Shown here: positions 49,401-60,195 of the stretch, piece after piece
Numbering within the stretch: position 1 is the stretch's first letter
Layout: each line of letters begins with the position of its first letter
NCBI GenBank assembly: GCA_018857735.1
Contig: JABMCL010003496.1
Span: forward strand, 526,001-590,000
Reading direction: 5' to 3'
Source of the DNA: Alviniconcha marisindica
Lineage: Eukaryota > Mollusca > Gastropoda > Provannidae
DNA: 64,000 nt
Position numbers and translations under genes: made by a program
Notes under the pieces: generated by a model
The model's input: only the letters and a program-made list of their open reading frames with translations
Database searches by the model: none
Told to the model about the DNA's origin: nothing

Positions 49401-52400
49401 GCCAACAGGTAATGTGTAAATTAGTCTACCATCATTTACCATACAGAAGTATATTTTATGATTTACATGTATCCTTCTGCGAACATGTGAATAGTACCAC
49501 TTACCGACAGTCTCTCTAGTGTCTTGAGAATCTGCGTTGCAGATGAACTGAGAACTGCATTCCCTGAATTGTTCAAAGGTTTTGCTGTCACAGATTTGCG
49601 TATCGGCAATGAATTCTGAAGAAAAAACAAGGAATAAAATTTATGTTCAGTTTAAAGTACCCACATCAATTTACTCTGCAGTGACTCAGAACAAAAGACC
49701 CACTGTTCTTGGCACACAGCTGGAAATGTTACAAAATGTAATATACTTTCTTTATGAGGTTACGAAAGGCAAGACAGGACACATGGCCTTCATCATTTGG
49801 TACAACTTCAATCAATCTGCTGAACAGAAGCTTTCAGTGCTTTGTGGTGTTCATCTAGCTTTTCAGGCATCGGGACTATATATCTTACTGGAAGTAAAAG
49901 CCTGTTATTATGTCGAGGATGTAATTATTGGCACTAAAAACTGATCTACAACCAACGCTGATAAGAGAACCCTTTTCTTCATTTTATTGTTTTCGTTCGT
50001 AAATGGGAGGCATTGCTGTTGACAGTGAAAGATCATGAGTAGCACAAAACCACACTAAACTCAAAATGGAATCATACTGAAAAAGAGAACAGTGAGGGAG
50101 ACTTGTAGATGTACCTGATACGGTAATGAGCTGTTCAGGCTTTTTCTACTGTAAGCGGAGGCACCACCATACGTTGTTTTTCCTGAATAGAAGGACGACT
50201 CGTGCAGCGAATCATTCTGTGACAGCAGAGCAAAAAAGCCAACTCAATTATGGAGTAAATATGCAGCATGCGCATTGATAATCTGTAAATACTAAATAAG
50301 AAAATTACTTCATCAGAAGATAAACACGCAAACACATAATTTTTAAAATATTCTTAATTCACCTTCCATAGCATCAAGGACAACACAAACAAAAAAGAAA
50401 AAAACATGCAAAAACGTCAAGCTTTCTTTTTATAAAGGGATAAACATCCTTACCAGACTAGGAGAACAAAAAACAGAGGCTTTGAACGATGGTTTGTTAT
50501 GAACGGCTGGTTGCAGTAGCCTCCCTTTCCTTGACATCTCAGGACTCCACAACCTCTGTCGTTTTGCTGGAAACAGAATATTAGAATTTATACACAGAGA
50601 GGCTTGAAGTGCATCTCATCATTGGAAAAAATGCTAATCTTCACGACTGTTGACAGATTTAATTCCAGAACTAATGTATTCAAGTTTCCCCTGTTCAGTT
50701 TCTCGTCTCACTACAGCTGACTCCAGTGAATATTAGTGAGGTGTAAAGATCCCTTTAAGGCTACGATCCACTTTTAATCAGGCATATAACTACATGCACA
50801 GCTGTTCCTGAAGCTTGATGCCTGGCATTTCAGCTGCACACTGGCTGAGCTATTATTAGCTTCCCATGTACATCTGCTCTGTCAGTGGAACTAGGTCAGT
50901 ACTAGCCCACTGCCCTCTAATTTTTCACCTGGCTGGAGTAGAGTACCACCAGTGTAGTGTTTTTTACATGCCCTGGGCATTTTCTCGAGCCTGATTTTAT
51001 GTCAATATTTCCTGTAGTGGATAGAGTGATATGATTTTGCATGTAGTTTTGCTGACAAATGACCATGCACCTCACAATACTGCTGTGCTTATACCTTGCG
51101 TGTGTGTGCCATGCAGTTTGATAGTTTGCATATATGGCTCTGTTGCCAAAATGGAATTTTGTTTCCACCCCCCTGGGAATTTTTGGAGGATGGAGCCTAA
51201 TTTTAAGTGAAGGTTTCCTGTAGTGGTTATGTTGATGTTGTGGTGTATGCATGCTGATTTACTGAAAAAAGTCATGGCACTTCACAATGTTGTTACATGT
51301 ATCATACTTGTTTGTGTGTACTGTGCAAAGTTTGCTGTTTTGCATGAAATGGTTTTGTTGCTGCATGAAGACTGAAACCATTATATTAAGCATTTCTGTG
51401 TCTATGTGAACTTCAAAATAAGAGCATTTCAATGGTCTGCTGTACAACTCTACGGTGAAATGACGCTGGGAAAGGGAAGGGGTGAAAGACAGCTGGCAGC
51501 AGCGTCTATTGCTTTTTGGTGACAGGTTAGATCATGTAGTCAAATGACCACAGCAGACAAAAGGAGCCAACAAATACAACAAATGTGACAGTACTAGTGA
51601 CTAGTCCATGTGACCTTTTTAACCACAGATAACAGTCTTCATTTCAATCCTAACATTACCACATGACATTCTCATTTGTCAACACACAGCACTTGCTAAA
51701 CTTTTGGACCAAAGTAACAGAAAGACCAAGAGATCAACATACAAGGATTGTCATCAGGGTTATCAGGTGAAGGTGAAGACTCGGACATGGACAAAGCCGC
51801 TCCTGTCACCAAACTGTCATCTTGCTGCAGGCATGGCCCATCAGAGGGGGAAGACTTGCCCGAGTTGGACAGAAGAACTCTCATGCGACTGGAGGCGGTG
51901 GAGGTGGGGGGTATGCCAGGTGGGGGCCCACCGAGTCCCCTGGATGGCATCTCCAGCGTGGACTCTCCCTGCCTTGTACCTGTAACAAACAAGCACACAT
52001 GCATACTCAGTCACACTGACAACACCATTTCGCCTCTAGGCTCTCTCACGACCCAGAAACGAGGCCAAATTTATAGTGGTATCATAGACCAGCAAAGTCA
52101 AATTTACACAAGTTATCATTCTAAGTTTGGAAGACACTGCTTAAAACAATGTGTGAGAAAAAGCACCTGACATTTTTTTCTCTTTTAGCTGGAAAAAGCG
52201 TAACTGTCTCTTTGAAATACACACTCCAGTCACAAACGTATTTGAGAACACCAAGCATTTGACAATCCCATGTCATACAAATCTGAATGGACAAGAAAGT
52301 ACACAGTAAAACATAATCAGTTTTACACTCCTAAGACCCCTGGGACCTTGTAATAATAAAAAGGAAGTGGTGTGAACGTTTATGGCTTAACAGTTATAAT

Positions 52401-55400
52401 CATAAAAAGTCTAAAAAAGTTAATGTCAAAAAGGTAGCGCAACATAACCCTGACGACAGTGCATGAAGCCAGTCTTCTAATTCACTGAGACCAAATTAAA
52501 GAAAAATATAAAAAGAAATGGACGGAAACATTAAAATCATTATATAAATGCACAAAGGCAAATATTGCCAAATAGCAGCAAGCTGCACATACCACCTACC
52601 ATTCCTAGCTGCTCAACAAGAGACATCAAAAAAAGCCCAGCCCTTGAAAAATGATTCTCTGGAGAAAAAGTCAGAATGGACCATTACTACAATACTAGGG
52701 CATTAGTAAAAAAAAAAGGACAAGACAGAAAGAGCAAAAGGACTAGGCAGAAAAACAAGAGAGGAGACAGAAAAGGGGAATCAAATGACAGCCCTGAGAT
52801 TCCAGACAGGGGAATGACATCAGACACCCCTGGCCACCCTTTGGGGCAAAACAAAACGCACAAAACAATCACACACCCAAACACATGGAGACATGCATAT
52901 TACACCAAAAAGACACGCACAGACACACGTATCACCCTTTGTATGCACACTACAACACACCACTGGCTTTCGGCGCAAAGTAACCCCTGGTGAACTGCGC
53001 CTTGTCAAATGCTGCTGCGCTGTTGCCCCAAGTAGACACACGGGTCTGAATAGGACGTTCCCAGCCAGGCGACGCCTGGAACCCCTGCTGCCACTGCATG
53101 GTGGCATCAGCGGGAACATCCGATGTGTCTGGGCGCTGCTGTGTGGGAGGGTCCCCCGCTGTCCTCAAACCTGGTCCGCCGAGACCTGGCAGCTGCTGCG
53201 GAGACTGTCCTGGTATCTGAAACCACCAGAGGTCAGGAAGGATGAACAGCAGTAGTTGTAAATTAAGACTCAAGATACCAACATCCAAGACTAAAACTCA
53301 AATAGTCCAGACACTGGAGGGAAAAAAAAAGAGGATGAAATGACTGGAGGCATTCATGTAAGGAGGAACGGAACATACTACTGTTGCAAGACCTAGAAAT
53401 CAATCAAGCAGGGGTGGGAATTGGTGAACTGTAAAAAAGAGGAAATCTATGGGGGTCTGGGGGCATGCCCCCCCCCCCCCTTTTGTTGTTGTTTTGTTTT
53501 GAAATCCTAGGTTAAAATCTGTGCCATCTGACACATTTTGGAGGCACAAATAAGTCTCAATAATAGCACCTGCTGGGTATTTACATTCATCTTTTCAGAC
53601 ACATACTTGCTCACAATCTTTCTACAAATCCATTTCCAATATTGTGTCTCTACTTGGAAGAAGCGAGATATGGAACTCTGCTTTGTTTTCTTTGCAGTAG
53701 GTTTGCTCTGAGTGTGCTCATGCTTTTCGCTGTCCTCACGTCTTCTAACTCAACTTTCCTGCGACTAGAGTAGCCTATTCTTGGCGGCATAAAGCAATAC
53801 AATATGCTACACCCAGAGTGAGAATCTTCCTCATAAACAGAGAAAGCTTCCATTTCTGCTTCCACATTGTTTCTGGTACATCTCCTCCATACCTCTCCGA
53901 GTTACTTCATCACTACTTTCCTTCTCGCTCTCTTCACTCAGCCACGGATGCTTGCACCTTCCGTGTTCCTATGATGTGCGGGAGGACCCTGCGGGAGAGA
54001 TCCTTTCAATACATTAGACCTGTGCTCTGGAACTCCCTTCCTCTCTCTGTCAGGCATTTGTCTTCACTCTCTTCTTTTAAGTCAAAACTGAAAACCCACC
54101 TCTTCTCCTCCTCTGCATACTGATCTGTTGTTTTACCAATCCATCACCAGTAATGCATGTATTTGTAGTGTGTGTGTGCATGTATCTTTTGCTTGAGATT
54201 TCCCACACTGCATCAAGACATTGGCTAAATCTTACTCACTCCCTTTGTAAAGGAAACCAAATGATAAACGTGGCCGCATTAAGATTCAGAAGGTTACATG
54301 ACCGATTCTCCCCCCACTGCGGAAAGGACGATTAAATAAAATACAAGGAAACGCAATGTTTCATGAGAGGAAAACCGCAAATCTGAGGAGAATTCCCATG
54401 CCTGATCAAGACTCAGAAGTAATTAAACACTGCTGAAACAGTGAAAGTCAACAACCAGATCTTTCAAGACCAAAACAGCAAGACATTCGTTGAAAGTCAC
54501 AAGCACTCTGGACTACCAAAAATTAAGAATAATAAACTGTTGCTCAAAAGTAAACTCAATATATATCAATTTTTTTCCACAGTACAGGTTTGCTGCAACC
54601 GTTACAGGGCTCTGTGCGAAATAATGCAGATCAGTGTCAGTGCAACCTTCAGACAATTTATTTCTGGCAATACTTAGTGGCCATGCAACTCAACACTTAC
54701 CACCACACATTCCTCTCCATCATCTGCTACAGAAGTGCCAGCTACTTCTGGGACAGCTGGAACATCATCATTGTCATTGGCCAGCCACGATGGTCTAAGT
54801 ACATCCTTAATGGAGTCAGTGATCCGGCGGAATAGAGACTGAAAAAAGATCAAACCAACCTGAGCTTTCTAATTCTATCCTATTTGGGAGAACTGTCAGC
54901 ACCGTTGTTGTTTTTTTAAGTTTAATATTTAATTTCTACAGTAATATTACTTTTCATCATAAAGTGATATTGATAAAATAGTTATATTTATAGCTTCCAG
55001 AACATCCATTCAGGCCAAAACTAGCACAAGTCACATGAACAATACTAACTATAAAAACTTTTTTTTTTTAAATGGCATAAATCAGAGTACACAATAACAC
55101 ACAAGAACACGAGGATGTACACAAGTTACAAGTAATACAACATAAAATTCTATGAAAAATATAAATATGGCTGCAGAACATACACAAGTCAAAAGCTTTG
55201 TCTGAACATCATGTGGTGTGCTTTACTTTTTAAGGCCTGTCTAAATGTCTGTGACAGTGTGCATGCCACCAGAAAGATGGAGACTGTATGAAAGATCAAT
55301 GCAGACAGAGGAACTAGTATTTGCAACTAATCTTTCACCAAATATTTTGAAGCCTGGATGAAGAATTCTTAAAAATAAAATGCATGCATCAGCAAATGAC

Positions 55401-57781
55401 TGAAAATCTTCAGTGGTGGGCACAAGTGTGATTGCAAGTTGTGGAAACACTGTCCTGTAATCACACCACAACTGGCACCCATCATAGTGACCGAAGGCTG
55501 TGGGGTTGGACATGGGCATGTTTTGTTGGCTTTGCACAATTGCAGACAAGTTGTGTACAGTGACACAAATAGTGCAACTGCAAATCTGAATTTTCCCACG
55601 ATGTATTACTATCAAGTATCATTCCTGTTAATGAGCAATTTGACTGTAGCCTCACAAACAGAATAAAAATGCAGACAGTTGTCTGAGCTGTTCTGGTGGA
55701 GTTGTTTAAAATGGCATATCAAACTAATTTACCTGAGCTGAATGAATGTTGACTCGCAAGTGTTCAGGACCAGCTATAGTATTAGTGCTAATTAATTTAA
55801 TTAATTTACACTGCAGTCAAGAGTGGCATCAGACCAATGGTCTTCACAGAAGAAATAAGTGTGCATGGAATCAAGAATGTCAAATACACACTGAAGGGTA
55901 GATTTAAGAACTTTAACTCTTAGCACCAATCCCAGACCATACTTCATTGGTCCTAAATTAGATGCAAGATCACAGCCACACAGGAAATAAGCATTCTTCA
56001 ACCTCAAAGTCTGACTCTGAGCAAAGAATTAGTTTACTTGGGCAATAATGACATTGTTTTTTCCAAAAAGGTTCACATCACGAAATCTTAACACATTTTT
56101 TTAAAACTATATTTAGTTGCATGTTTTTTTTCTCATTTTTTTCCTTCTCCATCCTAGATGGCGGTGAGTGATTCTGATGGCAAAGAAGTGTTTGGTAACA
56201 CAACTGATCAACTTTTGTGTGAAAGAGTGTCAGGATTAGACACCGACAATCAGAGTAATGTGGCGGTTTCATGAGTAAATACTATTAGTATTACTTGCAA
56301 CCGCTCATCTTTCTTTCACCCTGATCCCACTGGCATTTCATCAGAGGGTAATGACCGTTTTGTCAGGTGAAGTACAAATACTTTGCAGGACCATGACATT
56401 GACGCTTTTGTCCATGGGATAACAGTCAGTGATACTGCACGTTTTTCACTTGGTATGATACCTTTCACTTGTCTAAGGGCACAAAGCACAAAAGAGACAA
56501 ATTGTCCTAAGTGCTTTCTAAAACTTTATTTACATACAGGAGTGTCTTGTGACAAGTGATGTATAAACATCACTTGTCACAAGACACTCCTGTAATTATT
56601 GCCAATGTGTCCTTTCAAAGGTAAAAACAAACTACTGAGCTAATGAAATCCTATTTTCAAAAATATGAGTAGCACAGATATTAATAGCCCACCCAAATAA
56701 CCAAACAGATATTTTACCCCCCTAATTTTGTTTAAAAAAATGGTATTGTTAAACTAATTATAGGCTAACTATCGTAACTCATTTTTTAAATACAAATTCG
56801 TACCTGGGCTCCCCATTTTTCACTACCCCTGGGGGTTGGCTCACCCCTGCCTTGCAATTTAAAAGGGTATTTTCACCCTCTTCAAACATTCCTAAAGGGT
56901 ATCTGTCTGTAAAAAGTATGTTTTATTCATAAGTCAGGGCTCCTCATTCTTGTGTGATTTCTTTAACATGAGTGTGACCATCAAATTTGGAATCAGGACC
57001 ATGCACAAGTAAACACAAAGGCTGCTGGGAGTAAAGCACTGTTACAAAATTTCAACTATCTCCAAAGATTTGACACTGCACCCAAATAGGGAAAATTAAA
57101 TTCTGATTAACTACATATGTCAGACTTATGGTAATGAATGTGGAATCAACCTTGCTGTGAAGTAAATGCATTGTTAATCATGCTAAAGCAATAATAGAGA
57201 CTTAGGACAGGAAAATAGACTACAAAATTTGGTGTCCAATTAGTCGAATTACTGATTAGCAACAACGACTGCGAGACACCACAATCTGGGCTTAGTACTG
57301 TGCACTAGTCACAGCAGGTCAAAAGACAGAAATTACACGATAAATTATGCCACAAACACTGTGTTCAAACATTATTGACACATTTCTTTGGTCTTCAATA
57401 TTACCTAACTTGATAAAACACAGACAGCCTGGGGACAGTGCTGCTGCAGACGGACTGGTGCACCGGACATGGCGATGACAACCATTGTACTGAAAACTCT
57501 AGCATAAAAATGCTCTTTCGTTATATTTGTTGCACAGTCACGTGTATTAACATATACTTCGGGTTGTTAACCAATTTCTTACAATGACTTCTATGCACAG
57601 AAGGTGTCGATGATCACGACTAATGAAAGAACAAATGTATTTATTTGCGCGGTCATTTTCCTCTTGTCACACCGTCACACTCACGTGTACAACACTTTCG
57701 TCTTACCTTTCTCCGCTCGTAGGGCTTTGATGAAGAGTGTCCTCGTTTATTTTTTACTTTACCGCCACCTTCAGATGCCAT
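30766..57781 (-). CDS. NUP153: Nup153 nuclear pore nucleoporin, complete, 24 coding exons
   Basis: Nuclear-basket FG nucleoporin that binds the pore scaffold, lamina, Ran and transport receptors. I assembled it by splice sites and phase. Exons (minus strand): 57707-57781, 54701-54838, 52961-53216, 51743-51979, 50454-50566, 50115-50216, 49505-49615, 48775-48831, 48287-48349, 47831-48004, 44258-44425, 43544-43843, 43075-43231, 42367-42651, 41937-42101, 40133-40285, 39592-39741, 38862-39017, 36249-37727, 34273-34416, 33532-33804, 32059-32153, 31181-31350, 30766-30832. The total is 5088 nt, encoding 1695 aa plus stop; every junction is GT-AG and phases match. Landmarks shared with vertebrate Nup153 are an MASEGGG start, a KRQRLWSPE motif, a YSGKTTYGGA motif, a QILKTLERLS motif, a GSVMDxLGG motif, four zinc fingers, FxFG/FG repeats and the C-terminal RKIKRAVRR. 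It is longer than human Nup153 (about 1475 aa). The start ATG is the first in exon 1. Alternative or untranslated exons cannot be excluded. Confidence 0.95.
34927..35184 (+). repeat. Tandem repeat of about 85 bp, three copies
   Basis: Units start near 34927, 35011 and 35099, each containing tatctatgctga (or variant), gggatttaccagtttatgta and ctattgtgta-taatcctgtctttg. It lies in Nup153 intron 19. Confidence 0.85.
35881..35920 (+). repeat. Perfect 20-bp tandem duplication
   Basis: caaggaagcttgatgaaatc occurs twice head to tail in Nup153 intron 19. Confidence 0.9.
36249..37727 (-). CDS. NUP153: Nup153 exon 19: large FG-repeat exon
   Basis: This single 1479-nt exon encodes about 493 residues, rich in Ser, Thr, Gly, Ala and Pro, with many FKFG, FQFG, FSFG, FTFG, FVFG and FAFG motifs spaced by low-charge linkers. 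Such FxFG repeats form the disordered phase that transport receptors traverse. The acceptor lies after a pyrimidine/GT run near 37729. The donor after codon AATG at 36249 is GTGGGA. The complementary strand is open for 349 codons, which follows from the biased composition. Confidence 0.93.
38150..38838 (-). repeat. Tandem array of decayed Nup153 zinc-finger exon copies
   Basis: Five or six units of about 120 bp lie directly downstream (transcript sense) of zinc-finger exon 18. Each resembles the distal two-thirds of that exon plus its donor and first intron bases. Unit starts on the minus strand are near 38838, 38708, 38588, 38467, 38347 and 38292. Minus-strand reading shows remnants such as GSWEYDV and GSWEYVVC where the intact finger has GSWECDVC. 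Frameshifts, stops and lost cysteines make them non-coding. The recurring plus-strand block is ctcccagctacccacaggat. Confidence 0.8.
38862..42101 (-). CDS. NUP153: Nup153 exons 15-18: four RanBP2-type zinc fingers
   Basis: Exons 41937-42101, 40133-40285, 39592-39741 and 38862-39017 each encode one finger with the pattern SWEC-x2-C-x10-C-x2-C. The cores read SWECGSCMVQNKPEATKC, SWECESCMVQNKPEATKC, SWECEACMLQNKPEATKC and SWECDVCMVQNTAEHTKC. In vertebrates these fingers bind Ran. All four exons are phase 1-1, so copies can be added or lost without breaking the frame. The first three fingers are near identical and look recently duplicated; the fourth is more divergent. Introns between them also carry shared repeat blocks. 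Confidence 0.95.
39898..40672. repeat. Intronic repeat blocks duplicated along with zinc-finger exons
   Basis: Introns on either side of finger exon 16 share related blocks. 39898-39995 and 40571-40672 both begin ccaggctgttggaagttg and continue through a caatcctgt...gcactgt stretch. A third partial copy sits at about 40012-40055. This indicates that exon plus flanking intron, not just the exon, was duplicated. Confidence 0.7.
40742..41562. mobile_element. Putative non-autonomous DNA element carrying the THAP frame
   Basis: A 12-bp perfect inverted repeat (aagtccaaggtt) brackets about 820 bp, and ctttaaa occurs just outside each end, a possible target duplication. It is GC-richer than surrounding intron at its 5' part and contains the THAP frame. 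Boundaries are tentative. Confidence 0.45.
41016..41303 (+). CDS. Short THAP-domain reading frame in Nup153 intron 14
   Basis: 95 codons from ATG 41016. The protein starts MPAYCVAANC and has C-x4-C, then 45 residues later C-x2-H (LCSEHF), the C2CH zinc pattern of THAP DNA-binding domains. The conserved tryptophan is replaced (KFIQFKQ) and the frame stops shortly after the domain. THAP domains are the DNA-binding part of P-element-type and related transposases. Inverted 12-bp sequences, aagtccaaggtt at 40742-40753 and its complement at 41551-41562, bracket it, so it is probably part of a small DNA element rather than a host gene. Confidence 0.6.
   Translation: MPAYCVAANCNNSQTTPGITMHELTRNRPAVRRKRIKFIQFKQADFLAAPHHAHLCSEHFSEYDFANLMEYRMGFALKLTQCSGTLSKSCLAGSN
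42367..44425 (-). CDS. NUP153: Nup153 exons 11-14: linker with duplicated GSVMD-LGG motif
   Basis: Four exons (44258-44425, 43544-43843, 43075-43231, 42367-42651) cover about residues 443-745. Exon 12 opens with VVEVPNLRTDFTLP, like the vertebrate EEMEVPVLPKISLP segment, and holds an FTFSSPIYKS motif. Exon 14 carries the vertebrate RPAEILKEGSVLDIL-type motif twice, as FKPASQLRSGSVMDVLGG and MKPAAQLKQGSVMDILGG, about 39 residues apart. Vertebrate Nup153 has one copy. Function of the motif is not known to me. Confidence 0.88.
44502..47531 (+). mobile_element. Complete piggyBac DNA transposon in Nup153 intron 10
   Basis: 3030 bp flanked by TTAA at 44498-44501 and 47532-47535, the obligatory piggyBac target site. 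Terminal inverted repeats read CCCGATGCCCCC on the left and CCCAATGCCCCC (reverse complement) on the right, with one mismatch in 12. The transposase reading frame lies inside on the plus strand, antisense to Nup153. It sits in the intron between Nup153 exons 47831-48004 and 44258-44425 and leaves both splice sites intact. Confidence 0.95.
44759..46993 (+). pseudogene. piggyBac transposase (PGBD-like), two exons, two frame lesions
   Basis: Exon 1 is 44759-45674 and exon 2 46029-46993, joined by a clean GT-AG intron (45675-46028) that restores IKGKPNPWGIKVW. All three catalytic aspartates of the family are recognisable: HISIDKAMIKFNGR (where most members have DEAM), HLYFDNYFSS, and NMGGVDLADQ. 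The C-terminus has the cysteine-rich C-x2-C zinc-binding domain (CYWCEKL...GCMTCSVHLCKSLCF). An acidic then basic N-terminal region precedes the core. Frame breaks: the conserved stretch SHDLPVDATPFDYFSLLL is one frame off between about 45165 and 45228, so two compensating indels near A- and T-runs disrupt the protein. Without them it would be full length. Either decayed or an assembly homopolymer error. Confidence 0.88.
47831..57781 (-). CDS. NUP153: Nup153 exons 1-10: N-terminal pore- and lamina-targeting region
   Basis: Exons 1-10 encode about residues 1-442. Exon 1 gives a basic, Gly/Ser-rich start. Exon 2 (54701-54838) begins SLFRRITDSIKDVLRPSW, a likely amphipathic helix equivalent to the vertebrate one after the first exon, followed by an acidic stretch. 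Exons 3-4 are low-complexity Pro/Ser/Gly. Exon 6 carries the conserved YSGKTTYGGAS block and exon 7 the QILKTLERLS block. Exon 10 ends in an Asp-rich run. In vertebrates this part targets Nup153 to the pore and binds lamin. That role is assigned here by homology only. Confidence 0.9.
49140..49262 (-). mobile_element. tRNA-derived SINE fragment (different family)
   Basis: On the minus strand it begins ggcaggaatagctcagttgg (box A tagctcagttgg) and has a weak box B gtttgagtccc. It reads IAQLAERPTEKP in one frame, a well-known by-product of such tRNA-headed repeats. Located in a Nup153 intron. Confidence 0.65.
53818..54123 (+). mobile_element. LINE reverse-transcriptase C-terminal fragment
   Basis: A 101-codon open frame in Nup153 intron 2. 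It contains GTSPPYLSELLHHYFPSRSL, ERSFQYIRPVLWNSLPLSVR and FKSKLKTHLF, the typical C-terminal tail of CR1/Jockey-type non-LTR retrotransposon polyproteins. Upstream coding is missing, consistent with 5' truncation on insertion. The tail is intact with its own stop. Confidence 0.75.
55241..56007 (-). other. Coding-like relic in Nup153 intron 1, unrecognised
   Basis: Two minus-strand open stretches, 55801-56007 and 55241-55615, lie in tandem. The second, up to its stop at 55241, has a protein-like composition (HYDGCQLWCDYRTVFPQL, then FADACILFLRILHPGFKIFG). I do not recognise the family and see no consistent splice sites. It may be a decayed transposon gene or chance. Confidence 0.25.
56535..56594. 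repeat. Perfect palindrome, 28-bp arms, 4-nt loop
   Basis: Arms 56535-56562 and 56567-56594 are exact reverse complements around ataa. The arm starts tacaggagtgtcttgtgaca. It lies in Nup153 intron 1. Confidence 0.95.
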
Positions 57782-57887
57782 TGTACAACCTTGCCTGCAA
57801 AACAAAGGTTGTTACTAAGAGGCGCGAGCTATATTTTCCGAAGAACCATCAATTTTCATTTCACTCTAACTCGATGATTTCTGAGAT

Positions 57888-57902
57888 AAAGATGGCGGCA
57901 AG
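57888..57902 (-). promoter_or_regulatory. YY1-like site in Nup153 5' leader
   Basis: About 110 bp upstream of the Nup153 ATG, the minus strand reads GCCGCCATCTTT, close to the YY1 consensus (GCCGCCATCTTG) often found just downstream of TATA-less transcription starts of housekeeping genes. No TATA box is evident nearby. Transcription start assumed, not measured. Confidence 0.5.
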
Positions 57903-58367
57903 AGTACTTAGGTTCGATTGGTAGAGATGTGGGTCACATGGCATGTTTCTTATGTCAAAGGTCACTTCCGAGAGGGTAGCTTACTCTATAGAACTGGGCA
58001 AATAATGTGTTGAAAACTGTCTCGTGGTGCAAACGTTTTGGGACATATTAAACAAGTCCCTTTATTTTCAATCCTTTATTGGTATATCCTGCATTAATTC
58101 ATTCTTTCTGAAGCGGTTGAACAACATATTTAGCCGAAAGTCACTATAATAGAATCGGGTTCTGTTTAAATTGCAGTCAGCGTACACTACTGTCGAAATC
58201 GAAACTACAAACAAATAAATTTTATTGATGATTTTCTCTTTGTATTTTGCAGTGTTCGATATAATATTCAGTCACAAAACAAAGCCAAAATTTCCTTGTA
58301 ACATCAGGGTGTAGCCTACTTTACCGACAGCTACTGCAAAGGGGTGACTCATTATGACTTTACTCCG

Positions 58368-58853
<486 letters not shown>

Positions 58854-59769
58854 ACCCCACCCACACTGTGAATCTCGACATGTTCGAGGGACCTCACACC
58901 ATGCCTGTACGGCCGTGCCGGCTAAATCTGGCTGTGTGCTGACTGGGCCGCTCTATGGCCAGACTGAAGCCGGCGAAGATCGACTATGATTGTGCTGAGG
59001 TGACACGACCACTACGGCGACCGGTCCCAGCAAAACCACGTTACTTGACCAAAATTAGCCACTTGGATACTGTTACACAAGGCGTCCATAGCATCGACAA
59101 AGGCAGGCACCTGATATCTGTAAAAAAAATAAAAAAAATCACCTGTAAAATGAAAAACTGTACAGACCATTCCTTTTAAGTACAAGTTTTATTTGCATTG
59201 CGCTCTCCCAGCTCCGTCAGTTGCAAAAATGGCAAAAACTGTTCCCTGCAATGTATAAATCCAGATCCAGATCCAGATATCGGTCGATTTTTCACCAGAG
59301 TTAACAGATTACACTCCCAAAACTTCTCATACTGCAATAATATTCACGATTTCTTGCCGGCCAATGAAAGTTCCACTGCCTGTTGTAACTGACTCGTATC
59401 GGAAAGAGAAATTAATGAACCGATGTCTGGTGCCTATTCCGGCCTCCGAACAAGAGCTTCGACTGAGTGGAGAAGAGAATCAAAGGATTATCCCGGGTGT
59501 ACTGCCGCTGGGGACTGAGGAGTTAATCCGGTCTCGGTGATTAAAACACTGGCTGACCGCCCTTCCGTGTCCACAGTGATGCCCAGTTCTTTTCAGCGGT
59601 TTAGCATGTTGCACTAGCCACCCTGTGCAGAGAGAGCTGAGCCGGTCACATCTGTGCCCGGGGATGTGATTGGAGATACTACAGTAACATTTTTAATTGG
59701 CAATGTAGTGTCTCGAAACAGTTACCGAAGTAGTGTAGGTCACGCCAGTTTCGGTCAAACGCAGCGGTC

Positions 59770-59839
59770 GTCTTAGGTGGTTTACTTCCCACGTCGCCGT
59801 CTGAGCAGACGGCGACGTGGGAAGTAAACCACCTAAGAC
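59770..59839. repeat. Perfect palindrome, 34-bp arms, 2-nt spacer
   Basis: Arms 59770-59803 and 59806-59839 are exact reverse complements around the spacer ag. The arm starts gtcttaggtggtttacttcc. No reading frame or repeat family explains it. Confidence 0.95.
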
Positions 59840-59877
59840 TTGACTATGAGCCAGTTCTTGTTGTTATTTGCCCGATA

Positions 59878-60195
59878 GCCGGTCTGGCCTAGCGGTAAGG
59901 CGTTAGGCTGGTAAGCGGAAGGACATCGGTTCGATACCGCTTCGGCTCTCCTTTCTCTTTAAAAAGGTTGTGGTTTGTGGACACTGTCTTGTGACTTTGT
60001 CCATCACTTCCTACTGAAACATTAACGTATGGCTCTCATCGCTGCCCATCTTAATGCAGGTGCCATTCTGGTGGTGACTGTGTAGCGATAGGTATATAAT
60101 CTCCCTTTCCCCCCACCTCCATACCCCATTCCCCCCTTCCCTAATAAGCCTTATGGCTTCTGTGGACGTTAAGCACCATGTTTACGTTTACTTAT
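59878..60195 (+). mobile_element. tRNA-derived SINE, copy 2
   Basis: Better preserved head: box A tggcctagcgg and box B ggttcgatacc, followed by the same body and tail as the copy at 9605. The tRNA-like head could be mistaken for a tRNA gene, but the continuing shared body and second copy show it is a SINE. Confidence 0.85.

Noticed and set aside
49582..49944. 120-codon plus-strand frame
   Set aside because: Overlaps Nup153 exon 7 antisense and its intron; no recognisable motif.
59878..59950. A functional tRNA gene
   Set aside because: Promoter boxes are present but the sequence continues into a SINE body shared with 9605-9905; no clean cloverleaf. The same reasoning applies to 49140-49262.
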